Origin: Cryobacterium levicorallinum
Lineage (GTDB): Bacteria > Actinomycetota > Actinomycetes > Actinomycetales > Microbacteriaceae
Direction of reading: 5' to 3'
Length of the DNA stretch: 64,000 nucleotides
NCBI RefSeq assembly: GCF_004402405.1
Contig: NZ_SOFE01000029.1
Coordinates: forward strand, 683 to 64,682
Numbering within the stretch: the stretch's first letter is position 1; every line of letters begins with the position of its first letter. Shown one piece after another: positions 40,355 to 48,688 of this stretch. The notes below the pieces were generated by a model, which saw only the letters and a program-made list of their open reading frames with translations, was not told where the DNA came from and did no database searches. Position numbers and translations under genes: made by a program.

Positions 40355-42120
40355 CCGCGCCCGCCCTCAGCGTGACCGACCTGCGGGTCAGTTCGCCCTT
40401 CACCGAGCTGTTGCACGGGATCAGCTTTGATATCGCCGCCGGCGAACGGGTCGGCCTGATCGGGGAATCCGGGTCGGGAAAGTCGCTCGCCGCGACATCC
40501 GTTATGGGGCTGCTGCCCGATACCCTCACGGCCACCGGTTCGGTGCGCCTGGGCGGCGTCGATGCCAACCTGCTCACGGCTGGCGAGCGCCGCCTGAACC
40601 AGGTGCGCGGCAACACCATGGCGATGGTCTTTCAGGAGCCGATGACCGCCCTGAATCCGCTCATGCGGGTCGGAGCTCAAATCGCTGAAATCATGACGGT
40701 GCACCGCACCCAACCCAGTCGGCGACAGGCCCAGGACCGTGCCGCCCTGCTGCTGGCCCAGGTCAAGCTGCCCGACCCGGCCCAGGCGGCCCTCGCCTTT
40801 CCGCATCAGCTCTCCGGTGGTCAGCGCCAGCGGGTTTTGCTCGCCATGGCCATGGCGAACGACCCGCAGCTGCTGCTCTGCGATGAACCGACCACGGCCC
40901 TCGACGTCACCGTGCAGGCCGAGGTGCTGGGGCTCATCGGGGGTTTGGTGGCTGACCGGGGGTCCTCCCTGCTCCTGATCACCCACGACATAGCCGTGGT
41001 CGCGCAGGTCTGCCAGCGGGTGCTCGTGATGCACCGGGGGACGATCGTCGAGGAGGGGCTGGTGGGGCAGGTGTTGGCCGCGCCGCAGCATCCGTATACG
41101 AAGAATCTCATTGCGGCCGCCGATCTCTCCGCGGTCGACGACCGAGGCCGCCTGCGCACGCCCACGTCCGCGCCCCGGACACGAATCGCACCCAGCCGAA
41201 CCGGACCCAGCCGAATCGAAGCGGATGCCGCGCCGCCGGTGATCCAGCCGCCGCGCCGCGCCGCCCACCAGCGCCTTGAACCCGGAGGCCCTCCAATTAT
41301 CTTCAACGAGGTGGTTGGCGAACCCGCCATTTCGGTGCGCAACCTGAGCCGGCAGTATCGGCGGAACGGCGGCCGTCTGCTCGCCCCGAAACAGATCGTG
41401 CACGGCCTGCGCGACCTGTCCTTTGACGTGGCCGAGGGGCAACGGCTGGGCATCGTCGGCGAATCAGGGTCCGGCAAGTCCACCCTGATGCGCATCCTGT
41501 GCGCCCTCGACCAGCCCAGTTCCGGCACGGTCGACGTGCTCGGTCAACCGCTCGGGGGAACCTCTGAACGGCAACTACGCGAGTTTCGCAGGCAGGTGCA
41601 GATGGTGTTCCAGGACCCGATGGGGTCGCTGGATCCGCGCATGAAGGTGCGCGACATCGTCGCCGAACCCCTGCAGCACGTCGGTCGGGCCGAGATTCTA
41701 GCCCGGGTTCAAGCCCAGCTGGCCGCGGTCGGACTCGACGCCGACGTGATGGACCGGCATCCGCACCAATTCTCCGGAGGCCAGCGACAACGAATTTCCA
41801 TCGCACGAGCGCTCATCACGAGGCCGCGGGTTCTGGTCGCCGACGAAGCGGTCAGCGCCCTGGACGTATCGGTCCGGGCCCAGGTGTTGAACCTGCTCGC
41901 CGAACTCGTCGACCAGTACCGGCTCACGCTCGTGTTCGTCTCGCACGATCTCGGCGTCGTCCGCCACCTGTGCGATACCGTGGCTGTCATCTCCGACGGG
42001 CGTATCGTCGAGTGCGGCCCCACCGGCGATGTCTACGACCGGCCCCTGCACCCGTACACCCGAAAGCTGATCAGCGCGACACCGTCGATGCCCGACCTGG
42101 TCCGGCGCAGCGCCACCTGA
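40351..42120 (+). CDS. Fused dipeptide-type ABC transporter double ATPase
   Basis: A 589-residue fusion of the DppD- and DppF-type ATPases. Half 1: Walker A GESGSGKSL, signature [14 protein letters not shown], Walker B LLLCDEPTTALD. Half 2: GESGSGKST, FSGGQRQRISIARA and VLVADEAVSALD. An Arg/Pro-rich linker (~40 residues) follows the first half. In Walker B of half 2, Glu is followed by Ala rather than Pro, which is common in DppF. It is the last backbone gene before the truncated tRNA. Confidence 0.93.
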   Translation: MTAPALSVTDLRVSSPFTELLHGISFDIAAGERVGLIGESGSGKSLAATSVMGLLPDTLTATGSVRLGGVDANLLTAGERRLNQVRGNTMAMVFQEPMTALNPLMRVGAQIAEIMTVHRTQPSRRQAQDRAALLLAQVKLPDPAQAALAFPHQLSGGQRQRVLLAMAMANDPQLLLCDEPTTALDVTVQAEVLGLIGGLVADRGSSLLLITHDIAVVAQVCQRVLVMHRGTIVEEGLVGQVLAAPQHPYTKNLIAAADLSAVDDRGRLRTPTSAPRTRIAPSRTGPSRIEADAAPPVIQPPRRAAHQRLEPGGPPIIFNEVVGEPAISVRNLSRQYRRNGGRLLAPKQIVHGLRDLSFDVAEGQRLGIVGESGSGKSTLMRILCALDQPSSGTVDVLGQPLGGTSERQLREFRRQVQMVFQDPMGSLDPRMKVRDIVAEPLQHVGRAEILARVQAQLAAVGLDADVMDRHPHQFSGGQRQRISIARALITRPRVLVADEAVSALDVSVRAQVLNLLAELVDQYRLTLVFVSHDLGVVRHLCDTVAVISDGRIVECGPTGDVYDRPLHPYTRKLISATPSMPDLVRRSAT

Positions 42121-42192
42121 CCTGGCAAGCTTCGTCGACCTGAGCGCTTCGGCGACCGACCGCGCTCGCGACCTGTAACCTTGTACAGTCCC

Positions 42193-42237
42193 GCCCCCGT
42201 AGCTCAGTGGATAGAGCACCGGCCTTCTAATCCGTGG
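42193..42237 (+). pseudogene. 5' half of tRNA-Arg (TCT), truncated at the island edge
   Basis: GCCCCCG (acceptor strand), TAGCTCAGTGGATAGAGC (D-arm) and the anticodon loop CTTCTAA (TCT) are present. After about 42237 no variable loop, T-arm (GGTTCGA) or matching CGGGGGC acceptor strand follows. The remaining sequence does not form a cloverleaf. A tRNA broken in this way marks an integration junction (att site) whose other half should carry the missing 3' part. Confidence 0.8.
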
Positions 42238-42335
42238 CTCTAACTCGCGGATCGCAGTCATAGCAAGGAAGTTTGGCCTAGGTGGGCCTACAGGTGGGCC
42301 TAAGCGTCCCGTCGGACGGGTTAACCGCCAACACA

Positions 42336-42378
42336 CAAAAAACCCCACCACACCCACCCGAAGGTGAACATGGTGGGG
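42336..42378 (-). terminator. Intrinsic terminator of the excisionase-like gene
   Basis: CCCCACCA (42343-42350) pairs with TGGTGGGG (42371-42378). Read on the minus strand, the stem is followed by six T (complement of 42337-42342), the form of a Rho-independent terminator just after the stop at 42393. Confidence 0.8.
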
Positions 42379-42392
42379 CTTTGGTTATGAGG

Positions 42393-42644
42393 TCAGATTG
42401 CGTACTTTGGGTCGTCAGCACTGAGCTCGTCCACCCATTCCGCCAAATCCTGATGACGGATAATCGGCTTTCGACCAACCCATCGAGCGGGCAGGCTTCC
42501 ATGAATGACCGCACCACGCAACGTCGTCACTGACAGGCCGCATGCTGCGGCGGCGGCTTGCATGGTGTAAGCGATAGGTGCAGGAGCTACCGTGATATAC
42601 GTGACGCCAAGAGCGGCCGGCTGAGGTTCTTCGAGGATGTTCAT
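42393..42644 (-). CDS. Excisionase-like HTH DNA-binding protein
   Basis: An 83-residue protein whose C-terminal 55 residues form a MerR/Xis-type winged helix: TMQAAAAACGLSVTTLRGAV, then GSLPARWVGRKPIIRHQDLAEWVDEL. Such proteins direct excision of integrated elements, which suits its place 150 bases from the broken tRNA. I use ATG 42644; a longer frame to 42764 would read through the terminator at 42711-42758. No integrase is adjacent. Confidence 0.75.
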   Translation of the reverse strand: MNILEEPQPAALGVTYITVAPAPIAYTMQAAAAACGLSVTTLRGAVIHGSLPARWVGRKPIIRHQDLAEWVDELSADDPKYAI

Positions 42645-42710
42645 ACGGTCTCTATGCGCAGGCCCCAAAATCGGCTGGAGGTGAGCGACATTCACACACT
42701 CGTTCACGCC

Positions 42711-42758
42711 AAAAACTGCCAGTCCGTCATCCCGTCGAGGGGCGGGCTGGCAGTTTTT
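42711..42758 (-). terminator. Bidirectional intrinsic terminator
   Basis: AAAAACTGCCAG (42711-42722) and CTGGCAGTTTTT (42747-42758) are a perfect 12-base inverted repeat with T-runs on both strands. It sits 93 bases after the stop of the minus-strand gene at 42851 and should end its transcript. Confidence 0.85.
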
Positions 42759-42850
42759 GTTCAACTCTTCTGCTTAAGTGCTACGCGTTGGGTCCTCGGC
42801 ACAAGCGCTGCTATCCACTACGCCGACGATCGGCCGTACGTGAGCGCTTT

Positions 42851-43345
42851 TCACAGGTACGGCTCCCTCACCTGGCTCGGCCCGTTCAAATGCCCCGCAT
42901 CCACCATCCCCAAGTGCTTCAGCGCGATGAGAGTCTGGGTGGCCGAACCATCCTGCAGCACGATGCAGTTGCCGCCGACCACGATCCGCGTCGACCGCGA
43001 CCGGCCCCCCAGATGCTTCTGCACTAAAACGAGAGGCACACTGCATTTCCACACACTCCCGCGCCCTGGTGCTCGCCCGCGTTTGCTAGCCAGGAGCCGA
43101 TCTCGCTCCCAGGCCGGCGCATCTTCATAACTCCAGCTGCCGGCGAGTACAGCCGCCTCTATCAGCCCGAGCTGAGCTGCGTGCGCCGCTCCCACCAGGT
43201 AGTCGTATCGGGCTACGGAACGCTCGGTTTCGGATTGTAGGTCTGCGTAGCCGTCGATAATGCTGCCGAGCAGTGTTTCTGTTGAATCCGAGATCCGGAG
43301 TTCGTCGTCGGCCAGCATGCCGGTCAGGTAGTAGATGGAGGCCAT
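42851..43345 (-). CDS. Hypothetical protein of the island
   Basis: A 164-residue protein of no family known to me. The N-terminal half is acidic and helical (ISDSTETLLGSIIDGYADLQ, VARYDYLVGAAHAAQLGLIE); the C-terminal half is basic, with IVVGGNCIVLQDGS. Composition looks protein-like and a strong terminator follows on the same strand. ATG 43345 has no clear ribosome-binding site. Confidence 0.55.
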   Translation of the reverse strand: MASIYYLTGMLADDELRISDSTETLLGSIIDGYADLQSETERSVARYDYLVGAAHAAQLGLIEAAVLAGSWSYEDAPAWERDRLLASKRGRAPGRGSVWKCSVPLVLVQKHLGGRSRSTRIVVGGNCIVLQDGSATQTLIALKHLGMVDAGHLNGPSQVREPYL

Positions 43346-43389
43346 GGTTGGTTCATGCGCGGCGGTCTTGCGGTCGTCAGTGTTATTAG

Positions 43390-43551
43390 GGATACAGAAT
43401 CACTTTTGGGGGAAACATACCGCTCATTCCACAGCAAGCTGTCATCGTCGTCTCAGGCACGATCACCAACCAGATCATGGCGGAGCTCGACCGGCGCCTG
43501 AACGACTACCCGCCGGTGAGGATCGTTTCACTGTCGGAATCTGACGTGTGA
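43390..43551 (+). pseudogene. Gene remnant (53 codons, no start)
   Basis: Between an in-frame TAG (43387-43389) and TGA (43549-43551) the plus strand encodes a protein-like stretch, including QQAVIVVSGTITNQIMAELD and YPPVRIVSLSESDV. No ATG or GTG lies near its start and no gene continues upstream, so it looks like the tail of a deleted gene. Family unknown. Confidence 0.3.
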
Positions 43552-43700
43552 AGTTGACGACCCTCGCCGTTTGCCGTCGTTGGTCGAGAGCACTGATTCT
43601 TGGGACTTCGCCTGCGCCGGGGCGGGGTTCCCCGAGGGGGGCGATGGTGCCGTCTGGTCGCAATGGACAGCGATATCGATTAGCCCGCAGCAGGGCGGCG

Positions 43701-44387
43701 CTAGTTGGCATTCAGTCCATTTTCGCGGCTGTTGAGTGCCTTCTTCCAGAATGCTTCGCGCTGCAGGATCGTGTCGTCGCGGGTCTTCTTGTCGAAGATT
43801 TCAAGAATGGAGTATTGGAAGTGATTCACGATGTGTTCCGGTCCGCGCTCCTTTAGGAGTGCCTCGAGTTTGATGTTCCCGCCGGTGAGCTTGTTGACAT
43901 TCGCGTAGGCGGTCCATCTCTGCCATAAACCGTCTGCCTCTCCGGATGCTGACCCGACGTAGAGGAGTCCGTCGCTGGTGTCCGTAATCACGTAGACCGC
44001 TTTGATGTTCGACAGTGCGTTTCGCCAGGATGGCTCAGCATTCTTGATGATGCGCTGCATCTCGCTGTGGCGAAGGAGCACGTTCTGGTAGCCGGGGAAC
44101 GCTTCTAGTTTTGTGTCGGGTGCGAGCTCATAGATGATCGGTTTGATGAGGCTCGTTTGTAGCGTTTCATACCAACGCAGGTAGGACTGACCAGGCGGAA
44201 TGTCGAGCTTCACAATTAACCGCCTGATGTACTCCGAATGCTGAAGCATCGGCGTGAGGACGTAACCGGAGTCCTTGTTAATCTTGGGAATGACGAGCCG
44301 TGTCTCGAAGAGGCCGCCGAATATGAAGAAGTTGGGCCCATAGAGCGGGTATTGGGCGAATGCTAGAACGAAGTCTGCCTCGTCCAA
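43701..44387 (-). CDS. GIY-YIG nuclease domain protein (3' part of an interrupted gene)
   Basis: The 228-codon frame has a GIY-YIG-like domain in its second half: KAVYVITDTSDGLLYVGSAS (the two Tyr-containing strands), then LWQRWTAYAN and an HFQYSILEIFDK segment with the usual catalytic Glu region. The first half (PNFFIFGGLFETRLVIPKI) is an unknown domain. Only a TTG at 44387 could start it. The same frame upstream, beyond one TAA at 44415-44417, stays protein-like, so this is probably the rest of a longer, broken gene. Lower G+C than the backbone. Confidence 0.6.
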   Translation of the reverse strand: MDEADFVLAFAQYPLYGPNFFIFGGLFETRLVIPKINKDSGYVLTPMLQHSEYIRRLIVKLDIPPGQSYLRWYETLQTSLIKPIIYELAPDTKLEAFPGYQNVLLRHSEMQRIIKNAEPSWRNALSNIKAVYVITDTSDGLLYVGSASGEADGLWQRWTAYANVNKLTGGNIKLEALLKERGPEHIVNHFQYSILEIFDKKTRDDTILQREAFWKKALNSRENGLNAN

Positions 44388-44414
44388 ATTGTTGTTCGAG
44401 TTCCCCTCTGCGCG

Positions 44415-44600
44415 TTACCTAGTCATGTTTAACCAGGGCTCTTGGTCTTCGCTTTGCAGAAGTTCCCATGCGGGAACGCCATCTGCGCCGGCTCTGATGT
44501 TATACATGACTTTCGTGCGCGCTGGAACGGGGACGGGCAGAAAATCGATGAATTTGATCACAGGCGCTTCCGGGTTGAGATGATCTCTAATGATCTGAGG
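44415..44600 (-). pseudogene. 5' part of the interrupted GIY-YIG gene
   Basis: In the same frame as the GIY-YIG gene and ending at TAA 44415-44417, this stretch encodes IKFIDFLPVPVPARTKVMYN and AWELLQSEDQEPWLNMTR. It joins the downstream frame (RAEGNSNNNLDEADF) without gap if the TAA is read as an amino acid. A GTG at 44561 is the only common start; a TAG lies at 44601-44603. A nonsense change in one gene explains this best. Confidence 0.5.
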
Positions 44601-44773
44601 CTATTGCCTTGCGGCCTGGCGCCGAAGTTGAGCCGCCTCAACGCGACTGCGATAGCGGATCCCCTCAGGGACAGTATTGGCTTCGTCCGACTCGGCTTCA
44701 GGCCATCCACCGTCTCGTCCGAAGTGCCTCGCAACCCATGGGTTGAAAGACGGCAATAGCCTCGAATTCTTGT

Positions 44774-44809
44774 CCCGTAAGACGCACCTGAGCGGGATTT
44801 CCTTACGGG
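44774..44809. repeat. Island repeat, inverted form (copy A)
   Basis: CCCGTAAG (44774-44781) and CTTACGGG (44802-44809) form a perfect 8-base inverted repeat. The CTTACGGGCG end matches the 3' end of the dispersed 28-bp repeats at 49424 and elsewhere in the island. Confidence 0.5.
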
Positions 44810-44919
44810 CGGGGTAAACGCGACAAGTTTGCTCAGGCGGGCGGCGCCACCCAGTCTCGGCGGGGCTATTCCCGTTGGAGGTCCCTTTATCCGGCGTCCA
44901 AACAGCAACCGCGACATCA

Positions 44920-44970
44920 AGATGTACTAGTGACGTGTTACATTAGATGTACTTCGTAGGTAGTACATCT
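44920..44970. promoter_or_regulatory. Putative operator of the membrane protein-GntR operon
   Basis: The 9-mer AGATGTACT occurs at 44920-44928 and 44945-44953, and its reverse complement AGTACATCT at 44962-44970. The last two form a perfect inverted repeat with an 8-base spacer, 20 bases before the membrane-protein start. The operon's own GntR protein is the obvious candidate binder. Confidence 0.65.
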
Positions 44971-44990
44971 TAGATCGATGGAAGGGTGCA

Positions 44991-45908
44991 ATGTCCTTAT
45001 TGCTTGTCTGGCTCATGTTCCGCTCGATGATTCTCGGTTTGCTTGCCGGGGCGGCATGGTGGCTGATTTGGGGCCGAAAGAGCCAACTGCAATCAGTTCC
45101 TGTAGCGTCTCTCACTGCGGTTGGGGTGGGCGTTGCTTTGCTCGCCGATGTCGTAGTGCGTTTGATGGTCGGTGGAACGTCGGCGTTCCAGCTCCCGCGG
45201 CCCGACGACCTCGCGCGATTGTTGGTGGATGCGCGCTTTGCGTTGCCTCTTCTTTTGGGGATCGTTGCCGTGATCATTCTCGCGTTTCCGCTTCCCATTC
45301 ACGCCTCGCGAGGGAGCGCGAGCTTGGCTCGCCGAACACCCCTCAGCTTCGGCCAGGGGTGGTGGTTCATCGGAGCCATCATCATCGTCGGCGCCGTCCT
45401 CACGGTCACTGTCGCTGCGGGCTTGGCTTCCGAGCCGGACGAGCAAGGGTTCTGGCGCCTCCTTGTGGTCGACACCGGTGTCGGCGGGGGCGCCACTACC
45501 ATTTATGGGTGGTACTACTCTCGGCCAGCCTTGGCGCTGGTAGCTGTTCTCGCGGCAGTGAGCGTTGGCGCGCTATGGCTGATCGCTCGTCCCGGGGTCG
45601 GGGTGGACCAGGTCAACGATGTTCAGTTGCGGCGCCTGCGCACCCGTAATATTCTTGCGGTCGCGTCCGGTGCCCTCCTGGTGCATCTCGGCGGAATACT
45701 CACGTCCCTGGCCGGAACTGCGTCCATGCGCGGCGGCACGGCGACCGGGAACGGTGGGTGGGTGGTGTTCGGTACCCCCTTCTCGGCTCTCGAGCCGGCA
45801 CTTTCCCTCGGAGGCGTCGCTGTGACGGCTCTCGGATACGCACTCTTAGTCGTTGTTCTGTTGACTGCGATACCTGCACGCCGCGGGGCCCGCGCCCTTC
45901 TCGCATGA
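44991..45908 (+). CDS. Multi-pass membrane protein
   Basis: A 305-residue protein with about seven hydrophobic helices (MILGLLAGAAWWLIW, ALPLLLGIVAVIILAF, WWFIGAIIIVGAVLTVTVAAG, ILAVASGALLVHLGGILTSL, ALGYALLVVVLLTAI). GGAAGGG precedes ATG 44991. Its stop overlaps the start of a YtrA-type GntR regulator (ATGA), a common pairing of a regulator with an ABC or membrane protein, but no ATPase is nearby. It does not match a transporter family I know. Confidence 0.75.
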   Translation: MSLLLVWLMFRSMILGLLAGAAWWLIWGRKSQLQSVPVASLTAVGVGVALLADVVVRLMVGGTSAFQLPRPDDLARLLVDARFALPLLLGIVAVIILAFPLPIHASRGSASLARRTPLSFGQGWWFIGAIIIVGAVLTVTVAAGLASEPDEQGFWRLLVVDTGVGGGATTIYGWYYSRPALALVAVLAAVSVGALWLIARPGVGVDQVNDVQLRRLRTRNILAVASGALLVHLGGILTSLAGTASMRGGTATGNGGWVVFGTPFSALEPALSLGGVAVTALGYALLVVVLLTAIPARRGARALLA

Positions 45909-46267
45909 TGATCACCCTGGCAGGATCGGCACCCGTCGCCGAACAAATCCGCGATCAGATCCGTGGACTAATCGCTGCCGGCAGTCTTGGAGCCGACGAA
46001 CGACTCCCGTCCGTCCGGCAACTTGCCAAGGACTTGGGCGTTGCCCCCGGAACAGTTGCCAAGGCATACAAATCCCTCGAATCCGAGCACTACCTCCACA
46101 CCCGCACCGGGGGCGGCACGCGCGTCAGCGCAACCGCATCGGCCACTCCGCGCACCGTGGTGGATGCTGCCCGGAATCTGGCCGACGCCAGTATCCGCGC
46201 CCAGATCGATCTTGAGGAAGCAATACGACTGCTCCGTGCAATCTGGCCACCCCGCCCAAGCGCGTAG
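45905..46267 (+). CDS. GntR family regulator, YtrA subfamily
   Basis: A 120-residue regulator. The winged HTH (LPSVRQLAKDLGVAPGTVAKAYKSLE) is preceded by VAEQIRDQIRGLI, and the short C-terminal part is a dimerising helix, as in the YtrA subfamily. ATG 45905 overlaps the membrane-protein stop. It likely represses its own operon through the inverted repeat at 44945-44970. Confidence 0.88.
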   Translation: MMITLAGSAPVAEQIRDQIRGLIAAGSLGADERLPSVRQLAKDLGVAPGTVAKAYKSLESEHYLHTRTGGGTRVSATASATPRTVVDAARNLADASIRAQIDLEEAIRLLRAIWPPRPSA

Positions 46268-46394
46268 TAAGCACAGCGACCAGTTTCGGACTCGCGTCCG
46301 TCAAGGTTCACTAGTCGTCCCATTTGGGGTTCCCCTGCGACACAGCATTGGCGAACTCGGGCGCCCGGTGGTTCGGCCCCAGATCCGTCGCGGT

Positions 46395-46414
46395 GGACGT
46401 CCCCCTTACGGGCT
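46395..46414 (+). repeat. Partial copy of the island repeat (copy B)
   Basis: GTCCCCCTTACGGGC, the outer ends of the dispersed 28-bp repeat with the middle missing. It lies in the 188-base gap between the GntR regulator and the first lipoprotein gene, which holds no other feature I can support. Confidence 0.4.
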
Positions 46415-46454
46415 GTTTATGCACGTGGTTGCTGTGGCGCTACGGTGAGTGAGT

Positions 46455-46859
46455 ATGAAGTTAATTCGACGAAGAATCGCTACATTCATCGGATGCGTTC
46501 TCGCGGCATCTGCTCTCACCTCGTGCTCGGCGCCGGACGCATTTACCGTCTTCGACGCACCGCAATCTTCAGTCGACATGCTGCCGCCTGGCGACGCATT
46601 CTCGGTGATCGGGAGCATCGAAGCAGACACCACCCGACTGCTCTGGACTGATGACAGCGTTGGCTACTTCGCTGCCCTCTCCGACGGTGATCCCTGCCTC
46701 ATCATCTTGGACGAGGTGGAAGCGGCCAGCGCGTGCTCGACCGAGCTGCCCGTTGGCTTGGCGTTCAAGGACGGCCCCGAAATGCGGCTTGCCGACGGAC
46801 CTTCCAACAGCGAACAGAACTGGACCGAGGTCGCCGACCACCTGTGGATCAGTAACTGA
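46455..46859 (+). CDS. Small lipoprotein (paralogue 1)
   Basis: A 134-residue exported protein. The signal peptide ends in the lipobox ALTSC at about residue 24, so it is membrane-anchored. The mature part carries TTRLLWTDDSVGYFAALSDG, a Cys pair (DPCL, SACS) and a C-terminal WTEVADHLW. Function unknown. A second, broken copy follows nine bases later. ATG 46455 lies eight bases after TACGGT; GTG 46449 is an alternative. Confidence 0.72.
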   Translation: MKLIRRRIATFIGCVLAASALTSCSAPDAFTVFDAPQSSVDMLPPGDAFSVIGSIEADTTRLLWTDDSVGYFAALSDGDPCLIILDEVEAASACSTELPVGLAFKDGPEMRLADGPSNSEQNWTEVADHLWISN

Positions 46860-46868
46860 GGCGGGAAT

Positions 46869-47274
46869 ATGAAGTTGCACCAACGAAAGATTGTGATATT
46901 CATCGGATGCGTTCTCGCGGCATCTGCTCTCACCTCGTGCTCGGCGCCGAATACCCTTGCGGTGTTCGACCAGCCGCAGTCTGAGGCCGACACCATGCCG
47001 GCAGGCGCGACGCCCAATGTCCGAGGGCCTCGACGCCAGCACCACCCGACTGCTCTGGACTGACGCTGGTCTCAGCTACTACTCGGCCCTATCACGCGAG
47101 GGCGACCAGTGCCTGGACATTGTCGACGAGCTGGAAGCGGTGAGCGGATGCTCGGGCGACGTGTCCGTCATAGTGCAAGGCGTCGGTAGCATCACAATGA
47201 TGCTGGCCGATAACCTCCCCGATAGCTCGGCGGACTGGACCAAAGTGGCCGACCACCTGTGGGCGGCCACCTAA
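46869..47274 (+). pseudogene. Small lipoprotein (paralogue 2), frameshifted
   Basis: A tandem copy of the preceding lipoprotein. The signal region 46898-46949 is identical base for base to 46484-46535 (52 bases). The frame is lost after ATPNV: the first frame ends at 47063, while the rest (STTRLLWTDAGLSYYSAL to WTKVADHLWAAT) continues in another frame to 47274. Against copy 1 the segment between the two matches is two bases shorter. Either inactivated or producing only a short lipopeptide. Confidence 0.75.
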
Positions 47275-47715
47275 AGCGTCCGCCGCATTTTCTGCGTGCG
47301 GAGACGAAATCGGATCGGGCCGCGAGAAGCGCTCTATTGGCGTTGATCTCGACTAAAGCTATATCGGTGCAGTGAGGCGCAGTGCGAACAGACCGAAGAT
47401 CGATTCCAGACGCGCGGCATGAGTTTCATCGGACGTTCCCATCTGACACTCCGCGCCCATGTGGTCATCTGGTATTCGAGACGCAGGACGATAACGCCCA
47501 CGGTGTACTTTTCAAAGAGCGTCGACAAGCGATGCCGACTGTCGCGGTTCACCGTACGGTGAACGTCCCGCTTGATGCCGAGGGCGGCGCTGGTTTGGTC
47601 GGGTGTCATCAGGGGTGACGCCGGTATCGAACAGCTTCGAAGCAGACACCTCCTCCGCGTAACCGAGCCGGGAGCGGACGAGCGCCCCAGCACGTCCGCT
47701 GCCGTGCGGTCTTTC

Positions 47716-47839
47716 GGCCCGGCTGAAATCCGAACGCGAGGCCTACCGGAGGGAACTGAGCCAGCTCCAACTCGCGCTGGCCAAGGCGCAGGGTGAGAAC
47801 TTAGAGCTCAGACGGCGCCTCGCCGGCCACGAGGATTAG
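47716..47839 (+). pseudogene. Remnant: C-terminal coiled coil of an unknown protein
   Basis: The plus strand ends an open frame at TAG 47837 with a heptad-rich helix: SEREAYRRELSQLQLALAKA then ENLELRRRLAGHED. No start or domain precedes it; the frame is closed 60 bases upstream. The rest of 47275-47892 shows no gene I can support, so this seems a scar of a deleted gene. It resembles the coiled-coil tails of small proteins in transposon operons, but I cannot name it. Confidence 0.35.
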
Positions 47840-47892
47840 GGCTAGAGATATGAGGAGCGGCCCGGCAAGCGGCCGCATTCGGCGGAGTGGAA

Positions 47893-48537
47893 CTAACCAC
47901 CCGGCCCGGTCGGATCGATCGGCGCACCGTCGCCATCCTCAGGTAGGTCTCCGCGCTCCACCGGTTCGCCCGGAGTCTTGGGAACGTCGGAGAAGAGCAG
48001 TTCGAGTTCCGCATCCGATGGCACGTGCACTTTCTTCGCGGCTGTCAGAAGATCCGCTGGCGACGCGTCGTTCATTCCGGATACCCAGATCAGCGCACCG
48101 TCTCGCACCGCGACGTACTCGTGGATGCCTCCAGCCGACCGATGCCAGACGCCATCCTCATTGGCACACGTCACCGCTCCGCCGGGCGCATCCCAAAGGG
48201 GTGTCGCAGCACACGACGCTTCCGTGAGTTCCCCGGAATCGCTAAGGATGGTCAGCATCGCACCCGTGCTGCTGTTGAACCAGGTAGCCGACATCCCGTC
48301 TGCAGCACCCGGCCCGACCGACTGCGATGCGAGATCGTAGCCGTCCACCTCAGTCGTGTACACGAGTTCAGGAGCGATACCAACAGCTCTCGCGAGCTCG
48401 GCGATCGAATCCAGGCTCGCCGTATCCGCGCCCGTCGTCGATGCGCATCCAGTGAGAGATACGCAGACAGACGCCATAGACGCAGCCACGGCTAGTGTCC
48501 ACGCCCTAGGAAAGCGACCAGTTCGACGCAAGAGCAC
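47893..48537 (-). CDS. Lipoprotein of unknown function
   Basis: A 214-residue exported protein with lipobox SLTGC after a 30-residue signal peptide. The mature domain (ELVYTTEVDGYDLASQSVGP, WHRSAGGIHEYVAVRDGALI) is compact with two Cys (SCAATP, VTCANE) likely bridged, and an acidic Pro/Gly tail. GGAGGG stands directly before GTG 48537; the TTG two codons on has better spacing. Unrelated to the tandem lipoproteins. Confidence 0.72.
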   Translation of the reverse strand: MLLRRTGRFPRAWTLAVAASMASVCVSLTGCASTTGADTASLDSIAELARAVGIAPELVYTTEVDGYDLASQSVGPGAADGMSATWFNSSTGAMLTILSDSGELTEASCAATPLWDAPGGAVTCANEDGVWHRSAGGIHEYVAVRDGALIWVSGMNDASPADLLTAAKKVHVPSDAELELLFSDVPKTPGEPVERGDLPEDGDGAPIDPTGPGG

Positions 48538-48688
48538 CCCCTCCTTCGGTCACGGCTGTGCTTTGGTGACTCTGCCGATCGCCAGCTCGTACAGTGTGAG
48601 TCTACGGTTCGGCCTACCCGGCCGGGGCATGCGCCGACGACGAACAACAGAAGAGCGCGCACAGGGGGGATACGGGGAGTCTGCACGC

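Noticed and set aside
42645..42764. 40-codon N-terminal extension of the excisionase-like protein
   Set aside because: It overlaps a perfect 12-bp intrinsic terminator at 42711-42758, so translation from 42764 is unlikely.
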